Shown: in pieces, positions 8,159 to 15,948 of the stretch
How positions within the stretch are numbered: the stretch's first letter is position 1
Layout of the letters: each line of letters opens with the position of its first letter
Notes under the pieces: model-generated
Databases searched by the model: none
The model's input: the letters and a program-made list of their open reading frames with translations, nothing else
Told to the model about the DNA's origin: nothing
Assembly: GCA_035477595.1 (NCBI GenBank)
Contig: DATIKM010000052.1
Location: forward strand, 1 to 21,253
Direction of reading: 5' to 3'
Source of the DNA: DATIKM01 sp035477595
Lineage (GTDB): Bacteria > Armatimonadota > Chthonomonadetes > Chthonomonadales > CAJBBX01
Length of the DNA stretch: 21,253 nucleotides
Made by a program: the position numbers and the translations under genes

Positions 8159-8656
8159 GTGAAGAGGTTCGTGTGGCTACTCGGCTGTCTGACCGTGCTG
8201 GCGCTCGGCGCCGCGCAGCCCGCGCAGGCGCAGTTCGACGACGAGCTCGCGAGGGACTGGCAGCTTAGGCTCGGGTTCTTCGTGCCGGAGAGCGAACAGG
8301 CCCGCGGGGCCGTGGGCGACGTGTGGTTGTCGTTCGGCGCTGAGCGCGTCATGCACCTCGACGAGAGGTACGACCTCTCGTTGAGCATCGAGTACTACGG
8401 CCGCGATAATATCTACAACGTCCCTGTCCTCGTCAACTTGGGGGCGACCACGCACCGCATGCGCTACGCCGTGGGTGCGGGCATCAGCCTGGGCCGCGAC
8501 GTGCATCGCGGCCGCACCAACTTCGCGTACAAGCTCATGGTGGGGTATGAGCTGACCGAGGGGATGAACCCGATCACGTTCGACGTGTCGTACCGCGGAA
8601 CCGGCACCAGTCCGACGCTGAACGGCTGGAGCTTCCTCTTCGGCAAGCGCTTCTGA
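8159..8656 (+). CDS. Small exported protein, predicted outer-membrane beta-barrel
   Basis: A 165-residue protein with a Sec signal peptide (MKRFVWLLGCLTVLALGAA, likely cut after AQA near residue 23). The mature part is rich in alternating amphipathic strands (WQLRLGFFVP, LSLSIEYYG, MRYAVGAGISLG, FAYKLMVGYEL, ITFDVSYRG) and ends FLFGKRF. The terminal Phe fits the signal recognised by the outer-membrane assembly machinery. It could be an eight-stranded barrel of OmpW/OmpA-transmembrane size. I do not recognise a named family. The GTG start follows AAGGAGG by 7 bases. A strong hairpin lies 31 bases after the stop, so it is probably a single-gene unit. Confidence 0.7.
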   Translation: MKRFVWLLGCLTVLALGAAQPAQAQFDDELARDWQLRLGFFVPESEQARGAVGDVWLSFGAERVMHLDERYDLSLSIEYYGRDNIYNVPVLVNLGATTHRMRYAVGAGISLGRDVHRGRTNFAYKLMVGYELTEGMNPITFDVSYRGTGTSPTLNGWSFLFGKRF

Positions 8657-8687
8657 GCAAGCCCAGGTTGTGGGCAGGGGTCGCGCC

Positions 8688-8719
8688 ATCGAGGCCGGCG
8701 GGCTTCCGCCGGCCTCGAT
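8688..8719 (+). terminator. Perfect 14-bp stem-loop after the beta-barrel gene
   Basis: ATCGAGGCCGGCGG pairs perfectly with CCGCCGGCCTCGAT around a GCTT loop. It begins 31 bases after the stop codon at 8656. No T-run follows, so it is either a terminator of the type lacking a U-tract or a structure protecting the 3' end of the mRNA. Confidence 0.55.
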
Positions 8720-8907
8720 CAGCTTCCGGGAGGAGCGGCGCCGTCGTGGCGGGCTTGCCCCGCGGAGACCGCACCGGCCGGGAGGCCGCCGCGCACCGGG
8801 CTATCCCTCTGCCTGCGCTCTGGAATGCGCGGGCATCCGGATACGTAGATTCGGGCGCCCACACACGGATCGCCCGGCGACCGAACGCGAGCAAGGAACC
8901 CGACCCC

Positions 8908-10359
8908 ATGGTATCCCTCAGCCCGAACACCACGATCCACGAGCTCCTCTCCGCGCACCCAGACCTGATCGAGGACCTGCCTGCCGCGTACCCGGAGTTC
9001 GCTCCACTCCGCGATCCGGTCGCTCGCGCCGCCATGGCACGGGTTGCGACCCTCGAACGAGCCGCCGGGGTCGCCAGAGTGCCGGTTGAGAAGCTGATGG
9101 CGGATGTCGCCGCCATGATCGCTCGGCGCGCCAGCGCCGGCGCGCCGACGACAGACCCGGCATCCGACCGCTCGGAGAGGGTGGAGGCGCTCAAGCGGAT
9201 CATCGAGCGGCTCCACGCGGGGGGATCGCTGGAGGAGGCGCAGCGCGAGTTCCAGGCGGTGGCTGGCGATGCCTCCGCAGGCGAGATCGCCGAGATGGAG
9301 CAGCAACTGATCCGCGACGGCCTGCCCGTCCAGGAGATCCAGCGGCTCTGCGACGTCCACGTGAACGTGTTCCGCGCCGGACTCGACTCTCAGCAGCCGC
9401 CGGAAGCGCCGCCAGGGCATCCGGTGCACACCTACATGGCCGAGAACCGCGAGATTGAGCGCCGCGCGAACGCATGGGTCGATGCGTGCCGGCGGACCTC
9501 CGGCCACGATGCTCCTGCGTGGGAGGAGCTCGGCGCAGCCCTCGAGTCGCTCGCAGCCGTGGACCTACACTACACGCGCAAGGAGCACCAGTTGTTCCCC
9601 GCGCTGGAGGCGCAAGGCTTCACGGGCCCGTCGCGGGTCATGTGGGGCGTGCACGACGACATCCGAGCGCGCGTTCGGGCACTTCGGCAGGCCATCGCCA
9701 ACAGGGACGCTGCCGCCGTCGCCGCCGGTGGAGCGGAGCTGGCGCGCCAGGCCACAGAGATGGTCTACAAGGAGGAGCGCATCCTGTTTCCGACCGCCCT
9801 GTCGCTGCTCTCCGAGGGCGACTGGGTCCGGATGCGGGATGGCGACGCCGCGATCGGCTACCTGGTGGAGCCCGAGGCTCGATGGACCCCGCATTCCACG
9901 CCACCCGCACCCGATGCGAAGGCCGCGGGCGTCGCGGGCCCGAACGAGGGCGCACCCATTGCCTTGAGGACCGGCGCCCTCACGTCGGAGCAGTTGGCGC
10001 AGATCCTGGTCACGCTTCCCGTCGAGATCTCCTTTGTGGATGACCAGGACGTCGTGCGCTTCTACAGCGACCATCCCGACCGCATCTTCCCGCGCAGCCC
10101 CGGCGACATCGGACGCGCCGTCCAGAACTGCCATCCCCCGTCGAGCCTCCACATAGTCCAGGCGATCCTGGACGCGTTCCGGAGCGGCCAGCGCGACGAT
10201 GCGAAGTTCTGGATCAACTTCCGAGGCCGGCTCGTGATGATCAGCTACTTCGCGGTGCGGAGCGAGGAGGGGCGCTATCTGGGCTGCATGGAGGTGACTC
10301 AGGACGTCACCGACATCCGGTCGCTGGAGGGAGAGCGGCGCCTGCTCCAGTGGGAGTGA
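8908..10359 (+). CDS. DUF1858-DUF438-hemerythrin-PAS sensor-like protein
   Basis: A 483-residue multidomain protein. Residues 1-35 (TTIHELLSAHPDLIEDLPAAYPEF) match the DUF1858/ScdA-like helical domain. Residues 90-155 match DUF438. Residues 170-305 form a hemerythrin bundle with likely iron ligands at His171 or His174, His221, Glu226/His227, His249 and Glu290. Residues 360-475 match the PAS-type domain common at the end of DUF438 proteins, with NCHPPSSLHIVQ and FWINFRGRLVMISYFAVR. The diiron and PAS parts suggest sensing or handling of O2, NO or iron damage in the cytoplasm; no output domain is present. The ATG at 8908 has AAGGA about 10 bases upstream and begins exactly at the DUF1858 homology. 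The gene converges on msrC. Confidence 0.88.
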   Translation: MVSLSPNTTIHELLSAHPDLIEDLPAAYPEFAPLRDPVARAAMARVATLERAAGVARVPVEKLMADVAAMIARRASAGAPTTDPASDRSERVEALKRIIERLHAGGSLEEAQREFQAVAGDASAGEIAEMEQQLIRDGLPVQEIQRLCDVHVNVFRAGLDSQQPPEAPPGHPVHTYMAENREIERRANAWVDACRRTSGHDAPAWEELGAALESLAAVDLHYTRKEHQLFPALEAQGFTGPSRVMWGVHDDIRARVRALRQAIANRDAAAVAAGGAELARQATEMVYKEERILFPTALSLLSEGDWVRMRDGDAAIGYLVEPEARWTPHSTPPAPDAKAAGVAGPNEGAPIALRTGALTSEQLAQILVTLPVEISFVDDQDVVRFYSDHPDRIFPRSPGDIGRAVQNCHPPSSLHIVQAILDAFRSGQRDDAKFWINFRGRLVMISYFAVRSEEGRYLGCMEVTQDVTDIRSLEGERRLLQWE

Positions 10360-10425
10360 GCCGCGCGCGCATCGGCCTGGGCCGCGGCGCCGCCCGCACC
10401 GCCGCGAGCGAGCGGTCGTTCCTCT

Positions 10426-10491
10426 GCGCGCCGCCCTGAGTGACGCGGCCAGGTGCGTCCGCCTCGGCGCGCGGCACACCTCAGGGCGCGC
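10426..10491. terminator. Inverted repeat between convergent genes, possible bidirectional terminator
   Basis: GCGCGCCGCCCTGAG at 10426-10440 pairs with CTCAGGGCGCGC at 10480-10491, apart from a 3-base bulge. It spans the gap between the sensor gene and msrC and includes the msrC stop codon. There is no T-run on either side, so termination is only inferred from its place. Confidence 0.3.
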
Positions 10492-10981
10492 CCGGGCGCG
10501 CCGCCGGCAGCCTCGGCCACAGGACCGTCCTGCCCACGCGCGCGCACAAGCGCTCGAGCCACGCGCGGTCCTCGTCGTCGAAGGCGGCCAGCTCGTCGGA
10601 GTCGACATCCAGCACCGCCCGCACCGCGCCCTCGCGGTCGAGCACCGGAACCACGATCTCGGAGCGCGTTGTGGAGGAGCACGCGATGTGATGCGGCGCG
10701 AGCGCCACGTCCGGCACGAGCTGCGTCTGGCGCTCCCTGGCTGCCGCGCCGCACACACCCCGCTCGAATGGGATGGCCAGGCACCCATGGCCGCCCTGGT
10801 AGGGCCCCACTCGCAGCATCCCTGGCTCCGTGACGCGGTAGAAGCCGGTCCAGTGGAAGTGCGCCAGGGCGTGGTGCAGCTCGCACACCACCGTGGCGAG
10901 GATCGCGACCTCGTCCGTCTCGCCCTCGATGAGCCGCTCGATGCGCTCGAGCGCGGCCGCGTAGGCCTCGCGCTTGCTCAT
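10481..10981 (-). CDS. msrC: Free methionine-(R)-sulfoxide reductase (GAF domain)
   Basis: A 166-residue single GAF-domain protein that closely follows the fRMsr (MsrC/YebR) pattern: FHWTGFYRV, VGPYQG, RGVCGAAARERQTQLVPDV, HIACSSTTRSEIVVPV and AVLDVDSDELAAFDDED. The three reactive cysteines are present at 67, 77 and 101; their spacing of 10 and 24 is the same as in the E. coli enzyme as I recall it (84, 94, 118). The enzyme reduces free L-methionine-(R)-sulfoxide in the cytoplasm with thioredoxin-type electron donors. GGGAG lies 9 bases before the start. It faces the hemerythrin-PAS gene tail to tail, so the two share an oxidative-stress theme without being an operon. Confidence 0.92.
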   Translation of the reverse strand: MSKREAYAAALERIERLIEGETDEVAILATVVCELHHALAHFHWTGFYRVTEPGMLRVGPYQGGHGCLAIPFERGVCGAAARERQTQLVPDVALAPHHIACSSTTRSEIVVPVLDREGAVRAVLDVDSDELAAFDDEDRAWLERLCARVGRTVLWPRLPAARPGAP

Positions 10982-11119
10982 CGCCGGCTGCTCCCAGTCA
11001 CCCGCGCGGCGCCTGCTCGCCGTGCTGCTGCTGGCATCGACGTCGCCTCCCTGTAACGGTCCCCGGCGGCTGAGAGCGCGGTCCGCACATCGCCGGGACC
11101 CACACCGGATCCCACTGGC

Positions 11120-12934
11120 TCACTGGCCCCCGCGCGCGTCGGTCCACGCCCTGCGCCACGCCGCGAGCTGACTGTCGAGGTTCGGCGCCGTCTCCCAGGT
11201 GTGGGTGATCCCGACCTGCCGCGCTATACGCTCGAAGCGGTCAACGAGCGCCGGGTAGGCCTCGCCGGCGAAGGCCGGGCCGCGAGCTATGCGGACGTAG
11301 AGGATCGGCAGACTTGCGCGCTCGACGCGCCGGCGCACGGTCTCGCTCTCCGCCCGCCTCTCGGCACGGTCGAACAGCGCCGTGGCGCGGTCGAGGAACT
11401 CCCTGGAGAGGAACGGGTGGTCCATTGCGAAGCGGATGCCTCCGGGCGGCGCCTCTAGCTCCCGGGCGTGGTCGGCCCTGGCCTGCCGGAGGAGCGCCTC
11501 GTACTCCGCGATGACGGGCGCCGCCCTGCCGTAGTGGCCCCAGATGAAGTCGCGGATCAGCGCGTCCAGGTCCAGCGAGGGGTCCCAGAGCAGCTTGGCG
11601 ATGACCCAGGAGCGCAGCTCGTCGCGCTCGGCGCCCGGCGACTGATAGGGGCCCTGCGTCATTATCCCCTCGGCGTTGTGGGCCACCCAGAAGCGGATGT
11701 TCTCGGCGATGACGTCCAGGTTGGGCATCGGGGCCAGATAGTGGCTGAAGTTGACCATGTAGTCCCAGATGTAGATGCGCCTGCAGACGGCCGACCACGC
11801 CCTGGTCAACTCGGCCATCCTGGTGCGCGATGCGGGCGTGAACGGGTGCGTCCACGAGCCCACGACGTCGTTGCACAGGCGGATCACCACGTTGTGGCGC
11901 GGGCGGACCGTCCTCGGCACGCCGACCGTTTCGATGTAGGCCAGCGTGTCGATGACAACTCGCGGGAACTCGCGCTCGGCCGCCTCCGCCACCTGGTTGA
12001 CCAGGTAGAGCTGGCAGGCCATGTCGGAGCCCTCGGCCTCGCGCAGGGCTGCGCAACGGGGGCAGTGGCACACGCGGACGACGTCCGTCTTGCTCACGGA
12101 CGCCAGCTCGGAGTGCGGATGCTCGCGGAGCGCGGTCAGCACCGCCTCGGTGACGAGCCGAACGGTATCGGGATTCGTGGTGCAGAGCTGGAGGGAGCTG
12201 CGCTTGCCGTCCGCGTCGAGCATGAACAGCTCAGGGCGCTCGGCGAAGTGCCGATCCGGCGGCAGGAGCTGGTGGAAGGTGTGCACGAACAGGCTGCCGT
12301 AGTCGATCCGCCCACCCCATTCCTCGGGGACGGGCGCGCCCGGCGCGTTCGTGCGGTTCCGCAACGACCAGACGGCGTCGAACGAGATGAACGTGAAGGG
12401 GTCGCGCAGGCGGAGCCTGGGCGCGTAGGTGCGCTGGATGGGAGCGAAACGCAGCGTGCGCCGGCGGGGGATCCGGTAGCTGTCCTTCGTGTACCACCGG
12501 CAGCCCAGGTCTTCCTCGAGCAACGCGTAGACGGCGTTGATGACGCCGCGCGTGCGTCCACCCCAGAGGAACAGGTTGCCGCCCCGCTCGGCGATGCCGT
12601 AGCCCTCGTCGCCCAGGTCCTCGCGCGGGCCCACCGCCTGCTCGAGCAGCGCCGTGCGCCCGATGCTCACCGCCCTGCCGCGGACCGGGCCGCCCTCGGC
12701 CGCGATCGGTATAGTCACGCCGGTGATCTCGGCGAGCCAGCGCTGCAGGTCCTCGGCTGCCTTGCGGTCCTGGGTGGTCGGCGCGGCGGCGAGGAGGATG
12801 TGGTAGGCGGTTCGCCCGCGTGACGCCAGCGTGATGGCGGCGCCGCGCTCGCCCTTCGGCGCAAGCGCGTTCACCCATTGCGCTGAAGCGCCGCACGCGG
12901 CGCAAAGCAGCAGGACGGCGAGCAGCGCTCTCAT
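11120..12934 (-). CDS. Exported DUF4838 domain protein (alpha-glucuronidase-like N-terminus)
   Basis: A 604-residue protein with a Sec signal peptide (MRALLAVLLLCAACGASA, cut near residue 19). The N-terminal part (about 25-140) has the alpha/beta fold seen before catalytic barrels in alpha-glucuronidases and GH20-like enzymes: AAEDLQRWLAEITGVTIPI, then GGRTRGVINAVYALLEEDLGCRW. The central part (about 200-480) fits DUF4838, with HTFHQLLPP, VCHCPRCAALREAEG, RLCNDVVGSW and YIWDYMVNF. Relatives occur in polysaccharide loci of Planctomycetota, Bacteroidota and Armatimonadota, and their activity is largely unproven. The start was set at 12934 because the signal peptide begins there and GGAGG lies 4 bases upstream; the frame is open farther upstream without sense. 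It is probably periplasmic. Confidence 0.85.
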   Translation of the reverse strand: MRALLAVLLLCAACGASAQWVNALAPKGERGAAITLASRGRTAYHILLAAAPTTQDRKAAEDLQRWLAEITGVTIPIAAEGGPVRGRAVSIGRTALLEQAVGPREDLGDEGYGIAERGGNLFLWGGRTRGVINAVYALLEEDLGCRWYTKDSYRIPRRRTLRFAPIQRTYAPRLRLRDPFTFISFDAVWSLRNRTNAPGAPVPEEWGGRIDYGSLFVHTFHQLLPPDRHFAERPELFMLDADGKRSSLQLCTTNPDTVRLVTEAVLTALREHPHSELASVSKTDVVRVCHCPRCAALREAEGSDMACQLYLVNQVAEAAEREFPRVVIDTLAYIETVGVPRTVRPRHNVVIRLCNDVVGSWTHPFTPASRTRMAELTRAWSAVCRRIYIWDYMVNFSHYLAPMPNLDVIAENIRFWVAHNAEGIMTQGPYQSPGAERDELRSWVIAKLLWDPSLDLDALIRDFIWGHYGRAAPVIAEYEALLRQARADHARELEAPPGGIRFAMDHPFLSREFLDRATALFDRAERRAESETVRRRVERASLPILYVRIARGPAFAGEAYPALVDRFERIARQVGITHTWETAPNLDSQLAAWRRAWTDARGGQ

Positions 12935-13146
12935 GGCGCCTCCGTTCTGGTGCGCAGAGCGGGCGCGGCCGGCAACGCCTGGCAGCGCCCTCCAGGCAGG
13001 CGGTACGACGCGCGCCGGCCGAGGTCCTGCCCGCCGCGGCAGTGCTGTTACCGGCCGTGGCGCCATGGGCAGTGCCAGCGTGCCGCAGCCCGGAGGAACG
13101 CCGTGAGCATCCGCCGCGGCCGACCGGCGGCCGGCGCCCTGGCGCA

Positions 13147-14049
13147 TCAGGGCAGACGCGGGAGCAGAGCCTCGATCCGGTCGATGCATGCGGCCTCGCG
13201 GCGGTGCGCCTCGCCCAGCAGGGCGAGCTTTGGCTCGTCCGCGAGCGCCTTCTCGCTCGCCCGCTGGAGCAGCGAGCCGATCGCTGCGTACTCCGCGGCC
13301 AGGCCCTCAGCCTCGAGCGGAAGGATCGGCGCGACCTCGGTCAGGTACTCCCCCGCCATCCGGCGGCTCTCGGACCAGACCATCCCGTTCCACCAGTTCC
13401 CGTGGCTGCCGCCCTCGCCCGCGCGCACTGCGGCCTCCCAGTTCTCGTACGCGCCGCCGCCCACGGAGTAGGGCGAGCGGGAGTGGCGCTCAGGATGGCG
13501 CCACAGGTCCACCGCGTGCCGCAGGCTCGCCGTCATGGTCGCCAGGCGATCGAGCGGAGGGAGAGCGTCCACGATGTGGAAGTCCAAGTGGATCTCGTCG
13601 CCCAGCTCCGACCACGACCCGAAGGTGAGGTGCGCTGGCGGGAAGTCGTGCCCAGGCCACGGCTGCGCGGTGAGGAAGCCGGTCTCGTCGTAGCCAGTGA
13701 CGAGCTGGAACTCCATGTTCACCAGGAAGCACGGGGCGCCCAGAGTCAGCGCCTCGCGGAGCCGCCGCTCGACGGCTGCCCTCTCAGATGGCGGGCTGCT
13801 TGCGTCGAAGTAGCCGAGCGGGGTGATGTCGAGCCCCACGTTGCGGAGCAGGGCGAAGGCGGGCTGGCGATTCCAGCAGTAGGGCCCGCTCGGGCAGAGC
13901 TCGCTGTGCACGTTCATGAGGAACGCATGGCCGCTGGCGCCGTAGAGGTACGGGTCGCTGGCAGCGATGCGGTAGTACCGGAGCGTGCCGCTCAGGGCGC
14001 CCATCAGGGTGACGTTGAACGGGGCCTGCTTCAGGCCGTCGAGCTGCAT
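13147..14049 (-). CDS. Uncharacterised 300-residue protein (weak BtrH-N/C39-like resemblance)
   Basis: I do not recognise this protein with confidence. It opens MQLDGLKQAPFNVTLMGALS and has no signal peptide. The first half (LSGTLRYYRIAASDPYLYGASGHAF, then ALTLGAPCFLVNMEFQLVTGYDETGFLTAQPW) has the rhythm of papain-like C39/BtrH-N domains, where a helix is followed by a GYDD-type strand. However, the Cys expected near the N-terminal helix is missing, so peptidase or acyltransferase activity would be lost or different. The second half is helical with many charged residues. The second ATG (14049) was chosen since GGAGG sits 7 bases before it; an in-frame ATG at 14064 has no such site. It follows the propeller gene by 34 bases, so they are probably co-transcribed. 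Confidence 0.7.
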   Translation of the reverse strand: MQLDGLKQAPFNVTLMGALSGTLRYYRIAASDPYLYGASGHAFLMNVHSELCPSGPYCWNRQPAFALLRNVGLDITPLGYFDASSPPSERAAVERRLREALTLGAPCFLVNMEFQLVTGYDETGFLTAQPWPGHDFPPAHLTFGSWSELGDEIHLDFHIVDALPPLDRLATMTASLRHAVDLWRHPERHSRSPYSVGGGAYENWEAAVRAGEGGSHGNWWNGMVWSESRRMAGEYLTEVAPILPLEAEGLAAEYAAIGSLLQRASEKALADEPKLALLGEAHRREAACIDRIEALLPRLP

Positions 14050-14083
14050 CGTGGCACCTCCCATGCCGTCGGGTGGCCGGCTC

Positions 14084-15331
14084 TCAGGGCCGGGCCGTGG
14101 GGAAGAGCGTCCTCCAGAGCTTGCGGTAGGTCCGCAGGTCAGCGGCCGTGACCTGCCGGCGCTTCATGCGGATGCGGTCGTAGAAGTAGCCGCCCCACTG
14201 CTGCGCGCCGTAGGTGAGGTAGATCCAGTGCGCGCGCCCCTCGCGCATCGCCGTGGCGGCCGGCACGTGGTTGGCCTGCGCGTCTGCGTCGCGCTCCAGG
14301 TAGCCGAGGGGCGCCCAGTCCAGCCCGTTGAGAGAGATGGCCTCCATTATCTTGCGGGAAGCCCAGGCTCGGTCCATCTTCGCGGCGAGCGCGGGGTCCG
14401 ACGGGACGAGCGGCTCGTAGCCGCCCGGGTCGCCGTAGGCGAAGTAGACGTCGTCGATCCTCACCACGTCGGGGTTAGGGAAGTTCGCAAGCGCCGGCCG
14501 GTCCGGCCCGCGCACGATACGCCAGTCGTCCGGATTCAGGAAGTCGCCGCGGTTCTCGGCGACCACCATCGGCATGTCCGACCCGGTGAAGGTGTCGAAC
14601 CACAGGCGCCAGACGCTGCCCTCGCGCCGCAGCGAGGGACGGTGGTACACGCCGCGCGCGTGCAGGTACTCCCCAGGCCTCATGGGCGGCGCGCCCACGT
14701 TCGCGGGGTCCATCAGGATGGGCGCGCGACTGCGGGTCCAGCGGATGCCATCGTCGCTCACGGCGCCCATCACGCAGTTCAGGTCCGAGTCTGTGTCGCC
14801 GGGCCGGCCGAAGGGGATGCCGTCCCTGTTGTGCCCGGTGGCGCTGTAGGCCATGTACCAGCGGCGTCCGAGCCTGACGACCGAGGGATCGCCGTTGTGC
14901 CAGGCGTCGTACATCCTGTTCTGCGCCACGAGCACCGGCTCCCACAGGCGCGGGTTCATCGTCGCGTCCCACCGGCCTCCGCCGCGGTACACCTCCCATG
15001 GCCCGGTGATCCTGGGCGCGCGGGCGGCGAAGATCATGTCGCAGCCGTGGCCGATGCGCGTGTTGCACACGTCGTCCGCCCAGCCGAAGAACCAGCCGCG
15101 GTAGGGATAGGCGCGATCGGCGGGGTCGCGAACGATGCTCAGGTGGTACATGTTCACGAACCCGTGGAGGAGGTCGCCTCCTGCCTGCCGCCAGGAGGCG
15201 GTGCGGTCCACATGCCTGCCGAAGCGCTGGCCGTCGACGATGACCGGCTCGTTGGCGGGCATTGGCGGCGCGCCGCCCGTCGACGCGATGCCCACCACCA
15301 CCAGCCCAGCGACCATCGCCGCCACCCTCAT
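14084..15331 (-). CDS. Exported five-bladed beta-propeller glycosidase-like protein (GH43/GH32-type fold)
   Basis: A 415-residue protein with an N-terminal hydrophobic signal (MRVAAMVAGLVVVGIAS) and then repeated propeller blades. Blades show the pattern seen in GH43/GH32/GH117-like proteins: NGDPSVVRLGRRWYMAYSA, DDGIRWTRSRAPIL, VYHRPSLRREGSVWRLWFDTF, FPNPDVVRIDDVYFAYGDP and ISLNGLDWAPLGYL. The NGDPS and NPDVV Asp residues are candidates for the catalytic or structural blade positions, but I cannot fix the catalytic triad. Such proteins remove arabinose, xylose, fructose or other terminal sugars outside the cytoplasm. GGGGGCG precedes the start. It would be the first gene of a minus-strand unit with the unknown protein next to it. 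Confidence 0.75.
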   Translation of the reverse strand: MRVAAMVAGLVVVGIASTGGAPPMPANEPVIVDGQRFGRHVDRTASWRQAGGDLLHGFVNMYHLSIVRDPADRAYPYRGWFFGWADDVCNTRIGHGCDMIFAARAPRITGPWEVYRGGGRWDATMNPRLWEPVLVAQNRMYDAWHNGDPSVVRLGRRWYMAYSATGHNRDGIPFGRPGDTDSDLNCVMGAVSDDGIRWTRSRAPILMDPANVGAPPMRPGEYLHARGVYHRPSLRREGSVWRLWFDTFTGSDMPMVVAENRGDFLNPDDWRIVRGPDRPALANFPNPDVVRIDDVYFAYGDPGGYEPLVPSDPALAAKMDRAWASRKIMEAISLNGLDWAPLGYLERDADAQANHVPAATAMREGRAHWIYLTYGAQQWGGYFYDRIRMKRRQVTAADLRTYRKLWRTLFPTARP

Positions 15332-15724
15332 CGGTCGCCCCCGCGCGCTCGTCGGCCCAAGCGCCGGCCCGGTTCGGCGCCCGAGCCGGCGACCCCTGCG
15401 TTCGGCCCCGCAGCCGGCGTCTCCTGCACAAGGGCCGGGCGCGCAGCGGGAACGGCTTGCGGGCGGGGGCTTTACGGCGCGCGGGACGGCGCTCGCCTGC
15501 CCGGCGCGTGCGCGGCCGCCTTGGCTCGGGTGGCGCGCGATGCTGTCTTTCGGAGCGACAGGGCCTTAGGTTACACGCGGGACCGACGGGGATCCACGGG
15601 CCGGGCGAGGCGGCGATGCGGCTTGCGCTCGTGGCGCTGGACCCCGGCGCTGGCCAGCGCGTACGCCTGCCGCACGCAGCCCAGCCCATGTATTGCGGGG
15701 CGTCCATCGAGGCGACATGCGCTG

Positions 15725-15754
15725 TCGAGACGATGCACTTCCGGAATGTCTCGA
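15725..15754. repeat. Nested inverted repeat at island edge
   Basis: TCGAGAC at 15725-15731 pairs with GTCTCGA at 15748-15754, and the 16-base interval holds the perfect palindrome TTCCGGAA at 15739-15746. It could be a protein-binding site, an attachment-site remnant or a stem-loop. There is no recombinase gene in view. Confidence 0.4.
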
Positions 15755-15790
15755 TAGGCAGAGCCGCTACACAACCCAGGATGCCGGTCA

Positions 15791-15806
15791 GTGACGCCGT
15801 GACGCC
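15791..15806. promoter_or_regulatory. Tandem GTGACGCC repeats, possible operator
   Basis: GTGACGCC is repeated head to tail at 15791-15798 and 15799-15806. The inverse, GGCGTCAC, occurs at 15867-15874 inside the spacer of the promoter, as part of the palindrome GGCG-TCA-CGCC (15867-15877). The same octamer upstream and within the promoter fits a repressor or controller site. The KilA-N or RhuM product are candidate binders, by inference only. Confidence 0.35.
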
Positions 15807-15858
15807 CCGCACCAGGCTCAGCGACCTTCGGACAGGCGCCGGCCGGCAGCTCCCGACC

Positions 15859-15887
15859 TTGCCAGCGGCGTCACGCCGTGCTACGAT
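15859..15887 (+). promoter_or_regulatory. Predicted sigma-70-type promoter of the defence operon
   Basis: TTGCCA (15859-15864) and TACGAT (15882-15887) are separated by exactly 17 bases, close to the consensus for a housekeeping sigma factor. The expected transcription start near 15894 is about 55 bases before the first methyltransferase gene. It is the best promoter match found in the window. Confidence 0.55.
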
Positions 15888-15948
15888 GCGTCGTGTAGGC
15901 GACCAGCGAGGGAGAGACACTGTTAGCCCGCAGTGACCGCAAGGAAGC

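Larger units (their letters stand above)
15332..15948. other. 617-bp gap between carbohydrate genes and defence island
   Basis: I see no convincing gene. The part 15332-15560 is very GC-rich. The part from about 15700 is less so and holds an inverted repeat (15725-15754), tandem GTGACGCC copies (15791-15806) and a promoter (15859-15887). Short frames on both strands give no recognisable protein. The left edge of the transferred island probably lies in this gap. Confidence 0.6.

Noticed and set aside
15571..15774. Minus-strand 67-codon frame with a YRDIPE segment, considered as a transposase remnant
   Set aside because: Only a few residues resemble an insertion-sequence transposase, there is no DDE context, and the frame has no start signal.
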